Assembly: GCA_963830485.1 (NCBI GenBank)
Contig: CAWHNE010000026.1
Coordinates: 62,001-126,000 of the forward strand
Length of the DNA: 64,000 bases
Direction of reading: 5' to 3'
DNA from: CAIWHR01 sp963830485
GTDB taxonomy: Bacteria > Pseudomonadota > Gammaproteobacteria > Burkholderiales > Casimicrobiaceae
Shown: positions 46,198-57,205 of the stretch, piece after piece
How the letters are laid out: each line of letters begins with the position of its first letter
How positions within the stretch are numbered: position 1 is the first letter of the stretch
Notes under the pieces: model-generated
Seen by the model: the letters and a program-made list of their open reading frames with translations, nothing else
Told to the model about the DNA's origin: nothing
The model's database searches: none
Program-made: the position numbers and the translations under genes

Positions 46198-46309
46198 TCC
46201 GACACGGCCTCGGCGCGCTCGTCGCCAGGCGCGCCGCCGACCCCGTAGAATGCGCGCTTTCGCCCGCCGCCGGATTCCCGCGGCCGCCGGACCGTCTTCG
46301 CTCCGTCCC

Positions 46310-48353
46310 ATGCTCCTCTACGCCGTCACGATCTTCGTCAGCGCGTTCCTGCTCTTCCTCGTCCAGCCGGTGATGGCGAAGCAGATCCTGCCCTGGTTCG
46401 GCGGCTCGGCCGCGGTCTGGACGACTTGCCTCGTCTTCTTCCAGACGACGCTGCTCGCGGGCTACGCGTACTCGGATCTCGCGGTGCACCGCCTCGCGCC
46501 ACGCGCGCAGGTGCGGCTCCACGTCGCGCTGCTCGTGGTCTCGCTCGTCGTGCTGCCGATCGTGCCCGGCGTCGGCTGGAAGCCCGCCGGCAGCGAGAAT
46601 CCGTCGTGGCTGATCCTCGGGCTGCTCACGGTCACGATCGGGCTGCCCTACTTCCTGCTGTCGACGACGAGCCCGCTGATCCAGGCGTGGTTCGCGCGCG
46701 CGCGGCCGGGCGCGAGCCCATACCGTCTGTTCGCGCTCTCGAATCTGGCGTCGATGCTCGCGCTCGTCGGCTATCCGTTCCTGCTCGAGCCGTGGGCGCC
46801 GACCCGCGCGCAGGCGTGGGGCTGGTCGGCGGCGTACGCGCTGTTCGTCGTGCTGTGCGCGGCGGCCGGATGGGCGAGCCTTCGCGCCGCGCGCACGCCG
46901 GCGATCGTCGACCTCGCCGCACGCGCAGATACCGCGATCGGCGATGGTCGCGAAGAGGCGGCGCCGCCGGCCGCTCGGCAGGCCCTGTGGTGCGCGCTCG
47001 CGGCGATGGGCTCGCTCCTGCTGCTCGCCGTGTCGAACCACATCACCGTGGACATCGCCTCGATCCCGCTCCTGTGGATCGTGCCCGCTCGCGATCTACC
47101 TCCTCACGTTCATCCTCTGCTTCGACGCGACGGGCTGGTACCGGCGCGAATGGCTCCTGCCGATAGCCGCGGCGACGCTCGGCGTGATGGGGTGGACCGT
47201 CGCGGATCCGAAGCTCACTCACGAGCTCGCGCTGCAGATCGGCGTGTTCTGCGCGGGCCTGTTCATCGCGTGCATGTTCTGCCACGGCGAGCTCGTGCGC
47301 CTCAAGCCCGCGCCGCGCTATCTCACGCGCTTCTACCTGATGATCTCGCTGGGCGGCGCCGTCGGCGCGGTGCTGGTCGGGATCGTCGCGCCGCTCGTGC
47401 TGCCGGCGCACTTCGAGCTCGCGCTGGGCCTCGTCGGTGCTTCGCTGCTGCTCGCGTGGCAGGTCCGCCGGATGCATCCTGTCTACCTGACGCTGGCGGC
47501 GGTGGCGGTGCTCGCGACGATCGGGACCGGCGTCTGGTCGGTGCGCGAGTTCTACGACGACGTGATCGTCTCGAAGCGCAACTTCTACGGCGTTCTTCGC
47601 GTCACCGAGTGGGGCCAGGACGAGCCCGAGGAGCATCGCCGCTCGCTGATCCACGGCTCGATCCTGCACGGCCAGCAGTTCCAGGCGGCGGACCTCAAGG
47701 GCGTGCCGACGACGTACTACACGCCCACCTCGGGCATCGGCCGGCTGCTCGAGTCGCTGCACCCGCGCAAGGACCCGCTGAAGGTCGGCGTGATCGGCCT
47801 CGGCACCGGCACGATCGCCACGTACGGCGCGAAGGGCGACACCTACCGTTTCTACGAGATCAATCCGGACGTGATCGAAGCGGCGCAGCGCGATTTCACG
47901 TACCTGGACGACAGCGCGGCGACGATCGAGCTCGCGCTCGGCGATGCGCGACTCTCGCTCGAGCGCGAACCGAAGCAGAATTTCGACGTGCTCGCCGTCG
48001 ACGCGTTCTCGAGCGACGCGATCCCGGTGCACCTCATCACCGCGGAGGCGCTGGCGATCTACCTGCGCCACATGAAGCCGGGCGGTGTCATCGCGTTCCA
48101 CGTGACGAACCGCTATCTCGATCTCGTCCCGGTCGTGCAGGCGCTGGCCGATGCGCACGGGCTCGCGGCCGTCCAGATTCGCGACGAGACGAAGAACAAG
48201 CTCACGAGCACGAGCGACTGGGTGCTGCTATCGGACGACCCCGCGGCGCTTGCGGGCCCCGCACTCGCGGAATTTGCGACGCCCATCGAACCGCGGCCCG
48301 ACTGGCGATTGTGGACCGACGACTTCAACAACCTGGTCCAGGTGCTCAAGTGA
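46310..48353 (+). CDS. Membrane spermidine-synthase-like protein, second type, frameshifted
   Basis: About 680 residues. N-terminal spans start LLYAVTIFVSAFLLFLVQPVMAKQILPWFGGSAAVWTTCLVFFQ, a very typical beginning for this family; about ten spans follow. The spermidine-synthase-like domain has KVGVIGLGTGTIATYGAKGDTYRFYEINPDV and FDVLAVDAFSSDAIPVHLIT. One extra C near 47085 splits it. An alternative ATG lies at 46250. Its reaction is unknown. It is not closely related to the protein at 21504-24293. Confidence 0.83.
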
Positions 48354-48382
48354 CCGGCCGCCGCTGGCGGTAGAATTTCGGC

Positions 48383-49513
48383 ATGCACGATCCCCGGGAG
48401 ACTTCCCCGACGGTCCGCGATCCCGCGTCGTACCGCGCACTCGTTCACCCTGCGGGTACGCGCCACGTCGAGGCGCTCGACCAGCGCGCGTTGCCGCATG
48501 CGGTCGTCGCCGTGAAGATCGGCAGCGCCGACGCCGCCGCGATGGCGATCCGAACGATGTGGGTGCGCGGCGCGCCGCTGATCGGCGCCGTGGGCGCCTA
48601 TGGCCTCGCGCTCGCGCTCGATCGGGACGCCACGGACGACGCGCTCGCCAAGGCGCACGCGGCGCTCGACGCGACGCGACCGACCGCCGTCAACCTGCGC
48701 TGGGCGCTCGACCGCGTGCGCGACGCGGTGCTCCCGCTGCCGCCGTCGGCGCGTGCCGACGCCGCGTGGCACGAGGCCGATGCGATCGCGGCCGAGGACG
48801 AGGCGATCAACTTCGCGATCGGCCGGCACGGGCTCGAGCTGCTGCGCGGACTCGCGCGTCAGCGGTCCGGTCCTGTGCGCGTCATGACCCACTGCAATGC
48901 GGGCGCGCTCGCCACCTGCGGCTGGGGCACGGCGACCGCGCCGCTCTTCCTCGCTCATGCCGAGGGGCTGCCGGTCCACGTCTGGGTGAGCGAGACGCGG
49001 CCGCGGTTGCAGGGCGCGAACCTGACGGCATGGGAGATGGCGCGCCGCGGTGTCCCGCACACGCTCCTGCCCGACGCCGCGAGCGCGCTGCTGATGCGCC
49101 GCGGCGATGTCGATGCCGTCATCGTCGGTGCGGACCGCGTCGCCGGGAACGGCGACGTCTGCAACAAGATCGGAACCTACGCGAAGGCGCTCGCCGCACG
49201 CGACAACGGCGTTCCCTTCTACGTCGCGCTGCCGTCGCCCACGCTGGATGCGCGGCTCGCGGCCGGTGATGCGATCCCGATCGAGTCGCGCAGCGCCGAC
49301 GAAGTCCTCACGATCACCGGACGTGACGCCTACGGGCAGACGGCGAGTGTCGCGATCGCGCCCGCGGGGACGCGTGCGGTCAACTATGCGTTCGACGTGA
49401 CGCCCGCGCGGCTCGTCACCGGTCTCATCACCGAGCGGGGGATCATCGCTGCGGAAGCGGCTGCGCTCGCGGCGGCGTTTCCCGAGCGTTACGAAGTCCC
49501 GGTGAGCGCGTGA
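48383..49513 (+). CDS. mtnA: S-methyl-5-thioribose-1-phosphate isomerase (MtnA)
   Basis: 376 residues, eIF2B-like fold. MWVRGAPLIGAVGAYG, THCNAGALATCGWGTA (catalytic Cys), WVSETRPRLQGANLTAWE and VIVGADRVAGNGDVCNKIGTYAKA (catalytic Asp) are all intact. It converts methylthioribose-1-phosphate (or 5-deoxyribose-1-phosphate) to the ribulose-1-phosphate. It overlaps the aldolase gene by four bases. Confidence 0.94.
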   Translation: MHDPRETSPTVRDPASYRALVHPAGTRHVEALDQRALPHAVVAVKIGSADAAAMAIRTMWVRGAPLIGAVGAYGLALALDRDATDDALAKAHAALDATRPTAVNLRWALDRVRDAVLPLPPSARADAAWHEADAIAAEDEAINFAIGRHGLELLRGLARQRSGPVRVMTHCNAGALATCGWGTATAPLFLAHAEGLPVHVWVSETRPRLQGANLTAWEMARRGVPHTLLPDAASALLMRRGDVDAVIVGADRVAGNGDVCNKIGTYAKALAARDNGVPFYVALPSPTLDARLAAGDAIPIESRSADEVLTITGRDAYGQTASVAIAPAGTRAVNYAFDVTPARLVTGLITERGIIAAEAAALAAAFPERYEVPVSA

Positions 49514-50181
49514 AGGCGATTCCGTCCGGCGAGCGCGCGTTGCGCGCGGCGATCGTCGCGACGGCGCGGGCGATGAACGCGCAGGGCATCAATCGCGGCA
49601 AGTCGGGCAACGTCAGCGCACGGTTGCCGGGCGCCACGTTCAAAGGATTTCTGATCACCCCGACCGGCATGCCGTACGACACGATGACGGCGCGTGACAT
49701 CGTGGCGATCAATCCGCGCGGCGTCGCAAACGGGGCCCGCCTGCCTTCGTCCGAGTGGCGGTTCCATTGCGACCTCTATCGCGCACGCGACGATATTCGG
49801 GCGATCGTCCACGCCCATTCGCCGTTCGCGACCGCGCTCGCCTGCCAGCGGCGCGGGATCCCCGCCTTCCACTACATGGTCGCCGTCGCCGGCGGGCGCG
49901 ACATCCGCTGCGCACCGTACGAAACGTTCGGCACGCAGGGCCTGGCCGACCTCGCTGTCGCCGCCATGGCGGACCGCCGCGCGTGTCTGCTCGCGAACCA
50001 CGGGATGATCGCGGGGGGCGCCTCACTTCCGGATGCGCTGGCGCTCGCGGTCGAGGTCGAGGGCCTCGCCGAAGTGTATTGGCGCGCGCTGCAGCTGGGC
50101 GAGCCGCCGCTGCTCAGCGACGCCGAAATGGACGACGTGCTCGAACGGTTCCGGACCTACGGCCAGCCCGGATTGCGTTGA
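49510..50181 (+). CDS. Class II aldolase, 5-(methylthio/deoxy)ribulose-1-phosphate aldolase-like (DHAP shunt)
   Basis: 223 residues, GTG start. Fuculose-aldolase fold: SGNVSARLPG, GFLITPTGMPYD, SSEWRFHCDLYRARDDIRAIVHAHSPFATALAC (Glu and two metal His) and LLANHGMIAGG (third His). Next to mtnA this matches the Ald2 arrangement, in which methylthioribulose-1-phosphate is cleaved to DHAP and methylthioacetaldehyde. The other possibility is MtnB dehydratase, which has the same fold; the missing mtnC/D and the coupling to mtnA favour the shunt. Confidence 0.8.
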   Translation: MKAIPSGERALRAAIVATARAMNAQGINRGKSGNVSARLPGATFKGFLITPTGMPYDTMTARDIVAINPRGVANGARLPSSEWRFHCDLYRARDDIRAIVHAHSPFATALACQRRGIPAFHYMVAVAGGRDIRCAPYETFGTQGLADLAVAAMADRRACLLANHGMIAGGASLPDALALAVEVEGLAEVYWRALQLGEPPLLSDAEMDDVLERFRTYGQPGLR

Positions 50182-50387
50182 CGCGATCGCAAGGGCGCGA
50201 GTGCGCGCGCCGTCGTTGTACCGGACAATTTGGTGAGCTGCGGCGTGGCAGCAACCGTCGTGCGCGCCGCGTCCGAACGCCGCCACGGCACGTCACGTTG
50301 CGTGCAACGCCTTTCCGGGCAAGCATTCCAGCCGGTCCCCTGCCGGCCGTCGGCAATCTCCCGCATTTTCGTTGCGCGGCAACGTGT

Positions 50388-50476
50388 TATGCCGATATCA
50401 TATGCTCTCGGCATACTGACCTCTTGCCCGCGCGCGCTGGCTCCGGGCCGTCTATGCAAATGGCATAGCGATTGCT
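50388..50476 (+). promoter_or_regulatory. Sigma-54 promoter and upstream inverted repeat of the M11 peptidase gene
   Basis: TGGCATAGCGATTGCT at 50461-50476 fits the -24/-12 consensus TGGCAYR-N4-TTGCW exactly, 30 bp before the ATG. Upstream, TATGCCGA (50388-50395) and TCGGCATA (50408-50415) form a perfect inverted repeat, a natural activator site. CTATGC-AAAT-GGCATAG overlaps the -24 element. The remaining part of 50182-50387 has only a small hairpin (GTTGC-GCG-GCAAC). Confidence 0.6.
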
Positions 50477-50505
50477 CGATCTTGCCCACGCTCAGGGAGA
50501 CAATA

Positions 50506-52818
50506 ATGAATCCGCGTTTTTCATTGCGACGGGCGGCCGCCTACGTGGCGGTCGCGGCGTTCGCGCTGGCCGCCGTGCCCGGCGTCGACGCGCACCATGT
50601 CAACTCGCACGACACGAAGTCGAAGGCGGCGGGCCTGCCGGACGGTACGTCCGTATCGGTGCAGGGACGACTCTCGATCCTCGACTTCATCTATCTCAAC
50701 GGCGCCGGCCATGAGCGTATCTATGCGCTGGTCGGCGACGACGGTTCGGTGACGCGGGTCAAGTTCGCCTCCGGCGTGACCGTGCGCCAGGGAACGCAGA
50801 TGGTCGCTTCCGGGCACGCGTCGCGCGGTGCCGTCATCGTCGAGCAGCATCAGCAGCAGCCGGCCCCGAAGGCGGCCTCGGCGACGAAGGCGGTCTCCGT
50901 CGAGGGAACGGTACAGCTGCTCCATGCCGACTACTTCGAGGGCGGCACGAGCCGCTTCGTGTGGACGCTCCGCCAGGACAGCGGTGAGGAGAGCGAGCTC
51001 GATCTTCCGATCGCGCCGGTCGAACTGGCTTCCGGCATGCGCGTGAACGTCACGGGCGAGCAAAGCGCGGCGGGCATCGCGCCCAGCTCGATCGCCGTGC
51101 TCGCCGAGGCCGCGTCGCGGCGGTCCCGGCGCAGTCACCGCCGCGTCGACCGCCAACGTGCTCGTGATCCTGCTCAACTTCAAGCCGACGCCGCCCGCGA
51201 CGACGCCGGCGCAGCCGTTTACGCAGGCCGCGGTGAACACGGTCGTGTTCTCGGGTACGAGCAGCATCGCGAACTACTGGGCCGAGACGTCGTTCGGCAA
51301 TCAACTCCTCACGGGAACCGTGACGCCGTGGCTGACGGCGAGCTTCACGGTTCCGACGACCTGCAACTACTCGGCCATTGCGACCGAGGCGCGGCGGGTC
51401 GCGACGGCGGCGGGCTACAACCTCGCGAGCTACCAGAAGTTCCATTACCTGTTCGAGCGCGTGCCCGCGTGCGGCTGGGCCGGGCTCGGCGAAGTCCCCG
51501 GCTCCCAGACGTGGAGCAACCAGTACAACACGCTCGGCGTGATCGGCCACGAGCTCGGCCACAACCTCGGGCTCGGCCACGCGAACTCGCTGCCGTGCAA
51601 CGGCGCGACGATCGCCACCAACTGCCCGCTCGCGCGGCCCGAGTACGGCGATCCGTGGGACATCATGGGCAACCAGAGCTCGCGCCACGTCAACGCGTGG
51701 CAGAAGAACAGCCTGGGCTGGATCCCGGATGCCAAGGTCGCGACCCACGCGGGCGGCACGGCCAGCTACACGCTTTCGCCGCTCACGTCACCGGGCGGGA
51801 CGCTCTACGCGGTGCAGGTGCCGGCCGCGGTGCATCGCACCTACTGGCTCGAGTACCGCCAGCCGACGGGCTTCGATGCGCGGGCTGCCGGCCTCCGCGA
51901 CGAACGGCGCGATCATCCATCTGGCCGGGCTCATGCACCAGTCCGATCGCAGCGAATACGGCTGCTGGGACACGTGCTTCCTCGACATGGTCCCGGCGAC
52001 ATCGACGATGACCGACGGCGCGCTGCAGGTGGGGAACGCGTTCGTCGACGCGCAGACCGGCGTCACGGTCACCGCGGTCTCGAAGGGCGCGGGCGGGCTG
52101 ACGGTCACGGTGGCGAGCCCGCAGATCAAGACCGACCTCGGTCTCTACCGCAAGCTGTCGTCGACGGGAACGCCGGTCTACAAGTTCCTGCTGGACTGGG
52201 GATTCGACTCACGTGCCGGACGCCAAGGTGCCCTACGGCATGGCCGGCGACATCCCGGTCGTCGGCAACTTCACGTATGACGGGCTCACGAGTCTCGTCG
52301 TCTATCGCAACGGGATCTGGTATCTCGACACCGATCGCAACGGCACGTCGAACCAGACGGTCGTCCTGGGCGGCGTCGCCGGCGACATCCCGCTCGCGGC
52401 GAACTTCACGGGTCCCGGCTGGACCGACGACCTCGTGCTCTATCGCAGCGGCACCTGGTACGTCGACCAGTACCACAACGGAACCGTCGACAAGACGTTC
52501 CACTTCGGCGGCGTGCCCGGCGACAAGCCGCTCGCCGGCGACGTCAACGGCGACGGCATCGCCGATCTCGTGATCTACCGCAACGGCTTCTGGTACGTCG
52601 ACACGAACCGCGACGGCGTCGCCGACATGACGGTGATCTTCGGCGGCATGCCGCAGGACATGCCGGCGCTGATCGACTGGGACGGCGACGGCAAGGCCGA
52701 CCTCTGCATCTTCCGCGACGGCGTGTGGTACGTGAACACGAAGCGCGACGGGACGCTGCAGGCGATGTTCATCTACGGCGCGGCGGGCGACATCCCGTTC
52801 GGCGGCCACTTCTACTGA
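50506..52818 (+). CDS. Secreted M11 (gametolysin-like) metallopeptidase with C-terminal FG-GAP-like repeats, frameshifted
   Basis: About 769 residues. Signal peptide RRAAAYVAVAAFALAAVPGVDA. Zinc site HELGHNLGLGH (codons about 51548-51580) and Met-turn EYGDPWDIMGN are those of M11 metzincins. From about 52120 a repeat domain follows (LGLYRKLSSTGTPVYKFLLDWGFD, then five units like GDIPVVGNFTYDGLTSLVVYRNGIWYLDTDRNG), the same domain as in the two minus-strand PKD proteins. Breaks near 51118, 51883 and 52207. GGGAGA precedes the ATG. Substrate would be extracellular protein. Confidence 0.82.
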
Positions 52819-53213
52819 CGTCTCCGCCGACGCCTCGCAGGGGCCGCGACAGCCCGTAGGCCCCGCTCCGTCGGCCGTGGCGTCGCCTCCGCGCACGACG
52901 CACGACGTGCGTGTTCGATCTCTCCGCTCGAGGCCGCTCGTGGCGGCGAGCGCCGCTCGGTCCCGCTGACTACTTGCGCCGACTGCGACGCCGTGCGACC
53001 GCTCCGCAGGCGTCAGCGTCGCCAAGCACGTGATTGAACCCGTGTCTTCGAGACTCGCTGCAGGAGCCGCGCTGCATCTGCACCCTGCGGCCTACCACGC
53101 GGCGACAGGGCCAGCTCGCGATCAGTTGCCAAGAACCCGCGACCCGTCGCTGCCACGCGACCGCGGCAAATGTGCAGGACATGGCAAGCCTGGAGCGGCG
53201 CGAGATCGTCCGG
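52819..53213. other. Convergent gap, no gene seen
   Basis: GC-rich interval between the convergent peptidase and PKD genes. I see no gene, RNA or clear terminator. It holds short repeated GC words only. Confidence 0.5.
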
Positions 53214-56200
53214 TCAGTGGAACTTGCCGAGCATGGGCAGGTCGCCGGCGGCGCCGTAGCCGAAGATCACGTCCGCCACGCCGTCGCGCTTCGTGCTCAC
53301 GTACCACGATGCCGTCCCGGAACAGGCACAGATCCGCCTTGCCGTCGCCATTCCAGTCGAACAGCAGCGGAATGTCCTGCGGCATGCCGCCAAACACCAC
53401 CGTCATGTCGGCCGTGCCGTTGCGGTTCGTGTCGATGTACCAGATCCCGTTGCGGTAGATCGCCAGATCGGCCATGCCGTCACCGTTGACATCGCCCGCC
53501 AGCGGCATGTCGCCGGGCACCCCGCCGAACATGTAGGTCAAGTTGGCCGACCCGCTCAGATCCGTGTCCACGTACCAGATCGCCGGCCCGGTAGATGACG
53601 ATGTCGTCCAGCTGGCCCGGACCCGGAGAAGTTCGCCGTCAGCGGAATGTCGCCGGGCACCCCCCCGAAGCGGCACGACCGAGTCGGTCACCCCGTCGCG
53701 GTTCGTGTCGATGTACCACATCCCGTTGCGGTAGACGATCAGGCTCGACTTGCCGCCGGGGCTCGATGTAGCCCACCAGCGGCACGTCGCCGGCCACGCC
53801 GAACTGGATCTGCGCATCGGGCGCGTGATCGAAGTTGTAGTCCAGCAGGTAGCGGTAGGGCGGTTTCGTCACGCCCGCCGTCTTCCGGTACAAGCCGACA
53901 TCCAATGACGGCGTCGACCGTAACGTAGTCGGTGATGGTCTGGGTGTCGCTGCCCCCGGCCCCGGTCACCGTCAGCGTGACCGTGTATAGGCCAGGCGCC
54001 GAATAGACCTTGCTCGGATTGGCGACGGTGCTGGTCGTGCCGTCGCCGAAGTCCCAAGCGTAGCTGGTGACGCCGCCGAGTGATTCGTCGGTGAAATTGA
54101 CGGTGAGCGGAGCCATCCCGGCTGGTCGACGATGCCGAAAACTTCGCCCGCGGAGTCACCTTGACGTAGTTGGTCTGGGTCTTCGTGTGGCTGCCCCCGG
54201 GCCCGGTGACCGTCAGCGCGACCGTGTACACGCCCGACGCCGAATAGATCTTGCTCGGATTGGCAACGGGGCTCGTCGTGCCGTCGCCGAAGGTCCAGGC
54301 GTAGCTCGTGATGCTGCCGGTCGAGCTGTTGGTGAAAGCGACCGTCTGCGGGGCCTTGCCCTTGGTTGGCGTGCCGGTGAACTGCGCCAGGGCTGGCGTG
54401 CCGACCGTCACGTAGTTGGTGCGCGTCTGCGTGTTGCTGCCGCCCGGTCCGGTCACGGTCAGCGCCACCGTGTAGGTCGGCGGCACGTGGTTGAGTCGCG
54501 CGTGCTGGTGTGCTGCGGCGTCCGCGTGTTGCTGCCGCCCGGCCCGGTCACGGTCAATGCCACCGTGTAGGTGCCGGCCGCCGCGTACACGTGGCTCGGA
54601 CTCGCCACCGTGCTGGTGCCGCCGTCACCGAAGGTCCACGCATGGCTGGTGATCGATCCGGTCGACGTGTTGCTGAAGTTCACCGTCAGCGGGAACGTGC
54701 CCGAGGTCGGGCTGCCCGTGAACTGCGCCACCGGCGCCGGCGTGCCCACCGTCACGTAGCTGGTGCGCGTCTGCGTGTTGCTGCCGCCCGGTCCGGTCAC
54801 CGTCAGCGCCACCGTGTAGGTGCCGGCCGCCGCGTACACGTGGCTCGGACTCGCCGCCGTGCTGGTGCCGCCGTCACCGAAGGTCCACGCATGGCTGGTG
54901 ATCGATCCGGTCGACGTATTGCTGAAGTTCACCGTCAGCGGGAAGCTGTCCCGAGGTCGGAGTGCCGGTGAACTGCGCCACCGGCGCCGGCGTGCCCACC
55001 GTCACGTAGCCGGTGCGCGTCTGCGTGTTGCTGCCGCCCGGTCCGGTCACGGTCAGTGCCACCGTGTAGGTGCCGGCCGCCGCGTACACGTGGCTCGGAC
55101 TCGCCAGCCGTGCTGGTGCCGCCGTCACCGAAGGTCCACGCATAGCTGGTGATCGATCCGGTCGACGTGTTGCTGAAGTTCACCGTCAGCGGGAACGTGC
55201 CCGAGGTCGGGCTGCCCGTGAACTGCGCCACCGGCGCCGGCGTGCCCACCGTCACGTAGCCGGTGCGCGTCTGCGTGTTGCTGCCGCCCGGTCCGGTCAC
55301 GGTCAGCGCCACCGTGTAGGTGCCGGCCGCCGCGTACACGTGGCTCGGACTCGCCAGCGTGCTGGTGCCGCCGTCACCGAAGGTCCACGCATGGCTGGTG
55401 ATCGATCCGGTCGACGTGTTGCTGAAGTTCACCGTCAGCGGGAAGCGTGCCCGAGGTCGGGCTGCCGGTGAACTGCGCGACCGGCGCCGGCGCGCTCACC
55501 GTCACGTAGTTGGTGCGCGTCTGCGTGTTGCTGCCGCCCGGGCCGGTCACCGTGAGGGCCACCGTGTAGGTGCCCGGCCGCCGCGTAGACGTGGCTCGGA
55601 CTCGCCACCGTGCTGGTGCCGCCATCACCGAAGGTCCAGGCATAGCTGGTGATCGATCCGGTCGACGTGTTGCTGAAGTTCACCGTCAGCGGCGCCGCCC
55701 CGAGGTTGGGGTCCCGGTGAACTGCGCCACCGGCGCCGGCGCGCTCACCGTCACGTAGTTGGTGCGCGTCTGCGTGTTGCTGCCGCCCGGACCGGTCACG
55801 GTCAGCGCCACCGTGTAGGTGCCGGCCGCCGCGTACACGTGGCTCGGACTCGCCACCGTGCTGGTGCCGCCGTCACCGAAGGTCCAGGCGTAGCTGGTGA
55901 TCGATCCGGTCGACGTGTTGCTGAAGTTCACCGTCAGCGGGAAGTCGCCCGAGGTCGGGCGTGCCGGTGAACTGCGCCACCGGCGCCGGCGCGCTCACCG
56001 TCACGTAGTTGGTGCGCGTCTGCGTGTTGCTGCCGCCCGGTCCGGTCACCGTGAGCGCCACCGTGTAGGTGCCGGCCGCCGCGTACACGTGGCTCGGACT
56101 CGCCGCCGTGCTGGTGCCGCCGTCGCCGAAGGTCCAGGCGTAGCTGGTGATCGATCCGGTCGACGTGTTGCTGAAGTTCACCGTCAGCGGAGCTGTCCCG

Positions 56201-57075
56201 AGGTCGGACGTGCCGGTGAACTGCGCGACCGGCGCCGGCGCGCTCACCGTCACGTAGTTGGTGCGCGTCTGCGTGTTGCTGCCGCCCGGCCCAGTCACCG
56301 TGAGGCCACCGTGTAGGTCCCCGCCGCCGAGTAGACGTGGCTCGGACTCGCCACCGTGCTGGTGCCGCCGTCACCGAAGGTCCAGGCGTAGCTGGTGATC
56401 GATCCGGTCGACGTGTTGCTGAAGTTCACCGTCAGCGGGAAGGTGCCCGAGGTCGGACTGCCGGTGAACTGCGCCACCGGCGCCGGCGTGCCCACCGTCA
56501 CGTAGCCGGTGCGCGTCTGCGTGTTGCTGCCGCCCGGCCCGGTCACCGTCAGCGCCACCGTGTAGGTTCCGGCCGCCGCGTAGACGTGGCTCGGACTCGC
56601 CGCCGTGCTGGTGCCGCCGTCGCCGAAGGTCCACGCGTAGCTGGTGATCGATCCGGTCGACGTATTGCTGAAGTTCACCGTCAGCGGGAAGGTGCCCGGA
56701 GGTCGGACTCCCGGTGAACTGCGCCACCGGTGCGCTGTACGGCACCGTCGTGCCGACGTCGTTCGAGAATCCACTGTCCGTATATCCGGGCGGCATAGGC
56801 GGTGACTACAAAGTGATACGTCGCCCCCTCGGTCAATCCCGTGACAGTGTAGGTCGTCGTGTTGCCGACGTCGATCTGCGACGGATAGTTGCCGACGGAG
56901 GGCCCGTAGTAGATCTTGTAGCCAGTCGCCGGGGGGCTCAGTACCGGATCCCAGGCGAGATTCACGCCCGCAGCAAGCGCGCGCGCCGCGACGAGCAACA
57001 GCAACAGGGATAGTCCCAGCAGCCGCGCGAGCGCGGCCAACCTGCTCAAGCCGCTGCGCGAAGAAACGTCGACCA
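53214..57075 (-). CDS. Large secreted FN3/PKD-repeat protein with FG-GAP-like C-terminus, multiply frameshifted
   Basis: About 1285 residues. Signal peptide (LARLLGLSLLLLLVAARALA), then an FN3 domain (GVNLAWDPVLSPPATGYKIYYGPS to TYHFVVTAYAA), then about eleven PKD units (VAQFTGSPTSGTFPLTVNF, SYAWTFGDGGTSTVASPSHVY), then LGLYRK-type linker and five FG-GAP/VCBS-like units with DxNxDG-type calcium loops (GDVNGDGMADLAIYRNGIWY). A dozen or so frame breaks fall mostly as one extra base per PKD unit. Likely an extracellular matrix or adhesin protein. GGGAGG lies before the ATG at 57075; a c-di-GMP riboswitch lies in the leader. Confidence 0.82.
53925..56700 (-). repeat. PKD-domain tandem repeat array
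   Basis: Nine highly similar units of about 250 bp (54530-56700) plus two diverged units (53925-54480). Adjacent units differ by only a few bases apart from single-base indels, so the array is prone to recombination and mis-assembly. Around 54478-54530 a short stretch fits no unit and joins two partial units. Confidence 0.85.
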
Positions 57076-57123
57076 TCGTGCCTCCCTCGAACTTACAGCC
57101 AAGAGGCACGAAGCCCATTCCTT

Positions 57124-57205
57124 GGCGACCAGGCTGCCCTGTCCCGCTGCGGGGATTTAGGCCCTCGGCTTTGCGTCCCGCCCTTTCGAGCGGTTTGCCT
57201 TTTTC
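57124..57205 (-). promoter_or_regulatory. Cyclic-di-GMP-I (GEMM) riboswitch upstream of the large PKD protein
   Basis: On the minus strand the order is AAAAAGGCAAACC, a stem capped by a GNRA loop (CUCGAAAGGG), GGGACGCAAAGCC, then GGCCUAAAU with its tetraloop-receptor pairing, and GGGCAGCCUGGU. These are the conserved GEMM-I positions, including GCAAAGCC and CCUAAA. Downstream, GTGCCTC (57102-57108) can pair with the Shine-Dalgarno GAGGCAC (57077-57083), and a competing GCCAAG/CTTGGC stem adjoins the aptamer. Control of translation is inferred. Confidence 0.9.

Noticed and set aside
43979..48373. 1464-codon plus-strand open frame
   Set aside because: It chains antisense of the dehydratase, wrong-frame protease and part of the membrane protein; only the segment from 46310 is genuine.
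50401..50535. LysR box similar to the lig operators ahead of the peptidase gene
   Set aside because: Arms TATGCCGA/TCGGCATA resemble the lig box but the spacing is 12 bp rather than 3, so it does not fit the same protein.
53925..56700. CRISPR-like array because of regular repeats
   Set aside because: Unit length is about 250 bp, there are no spacers, and the repeats encode PKD domains.
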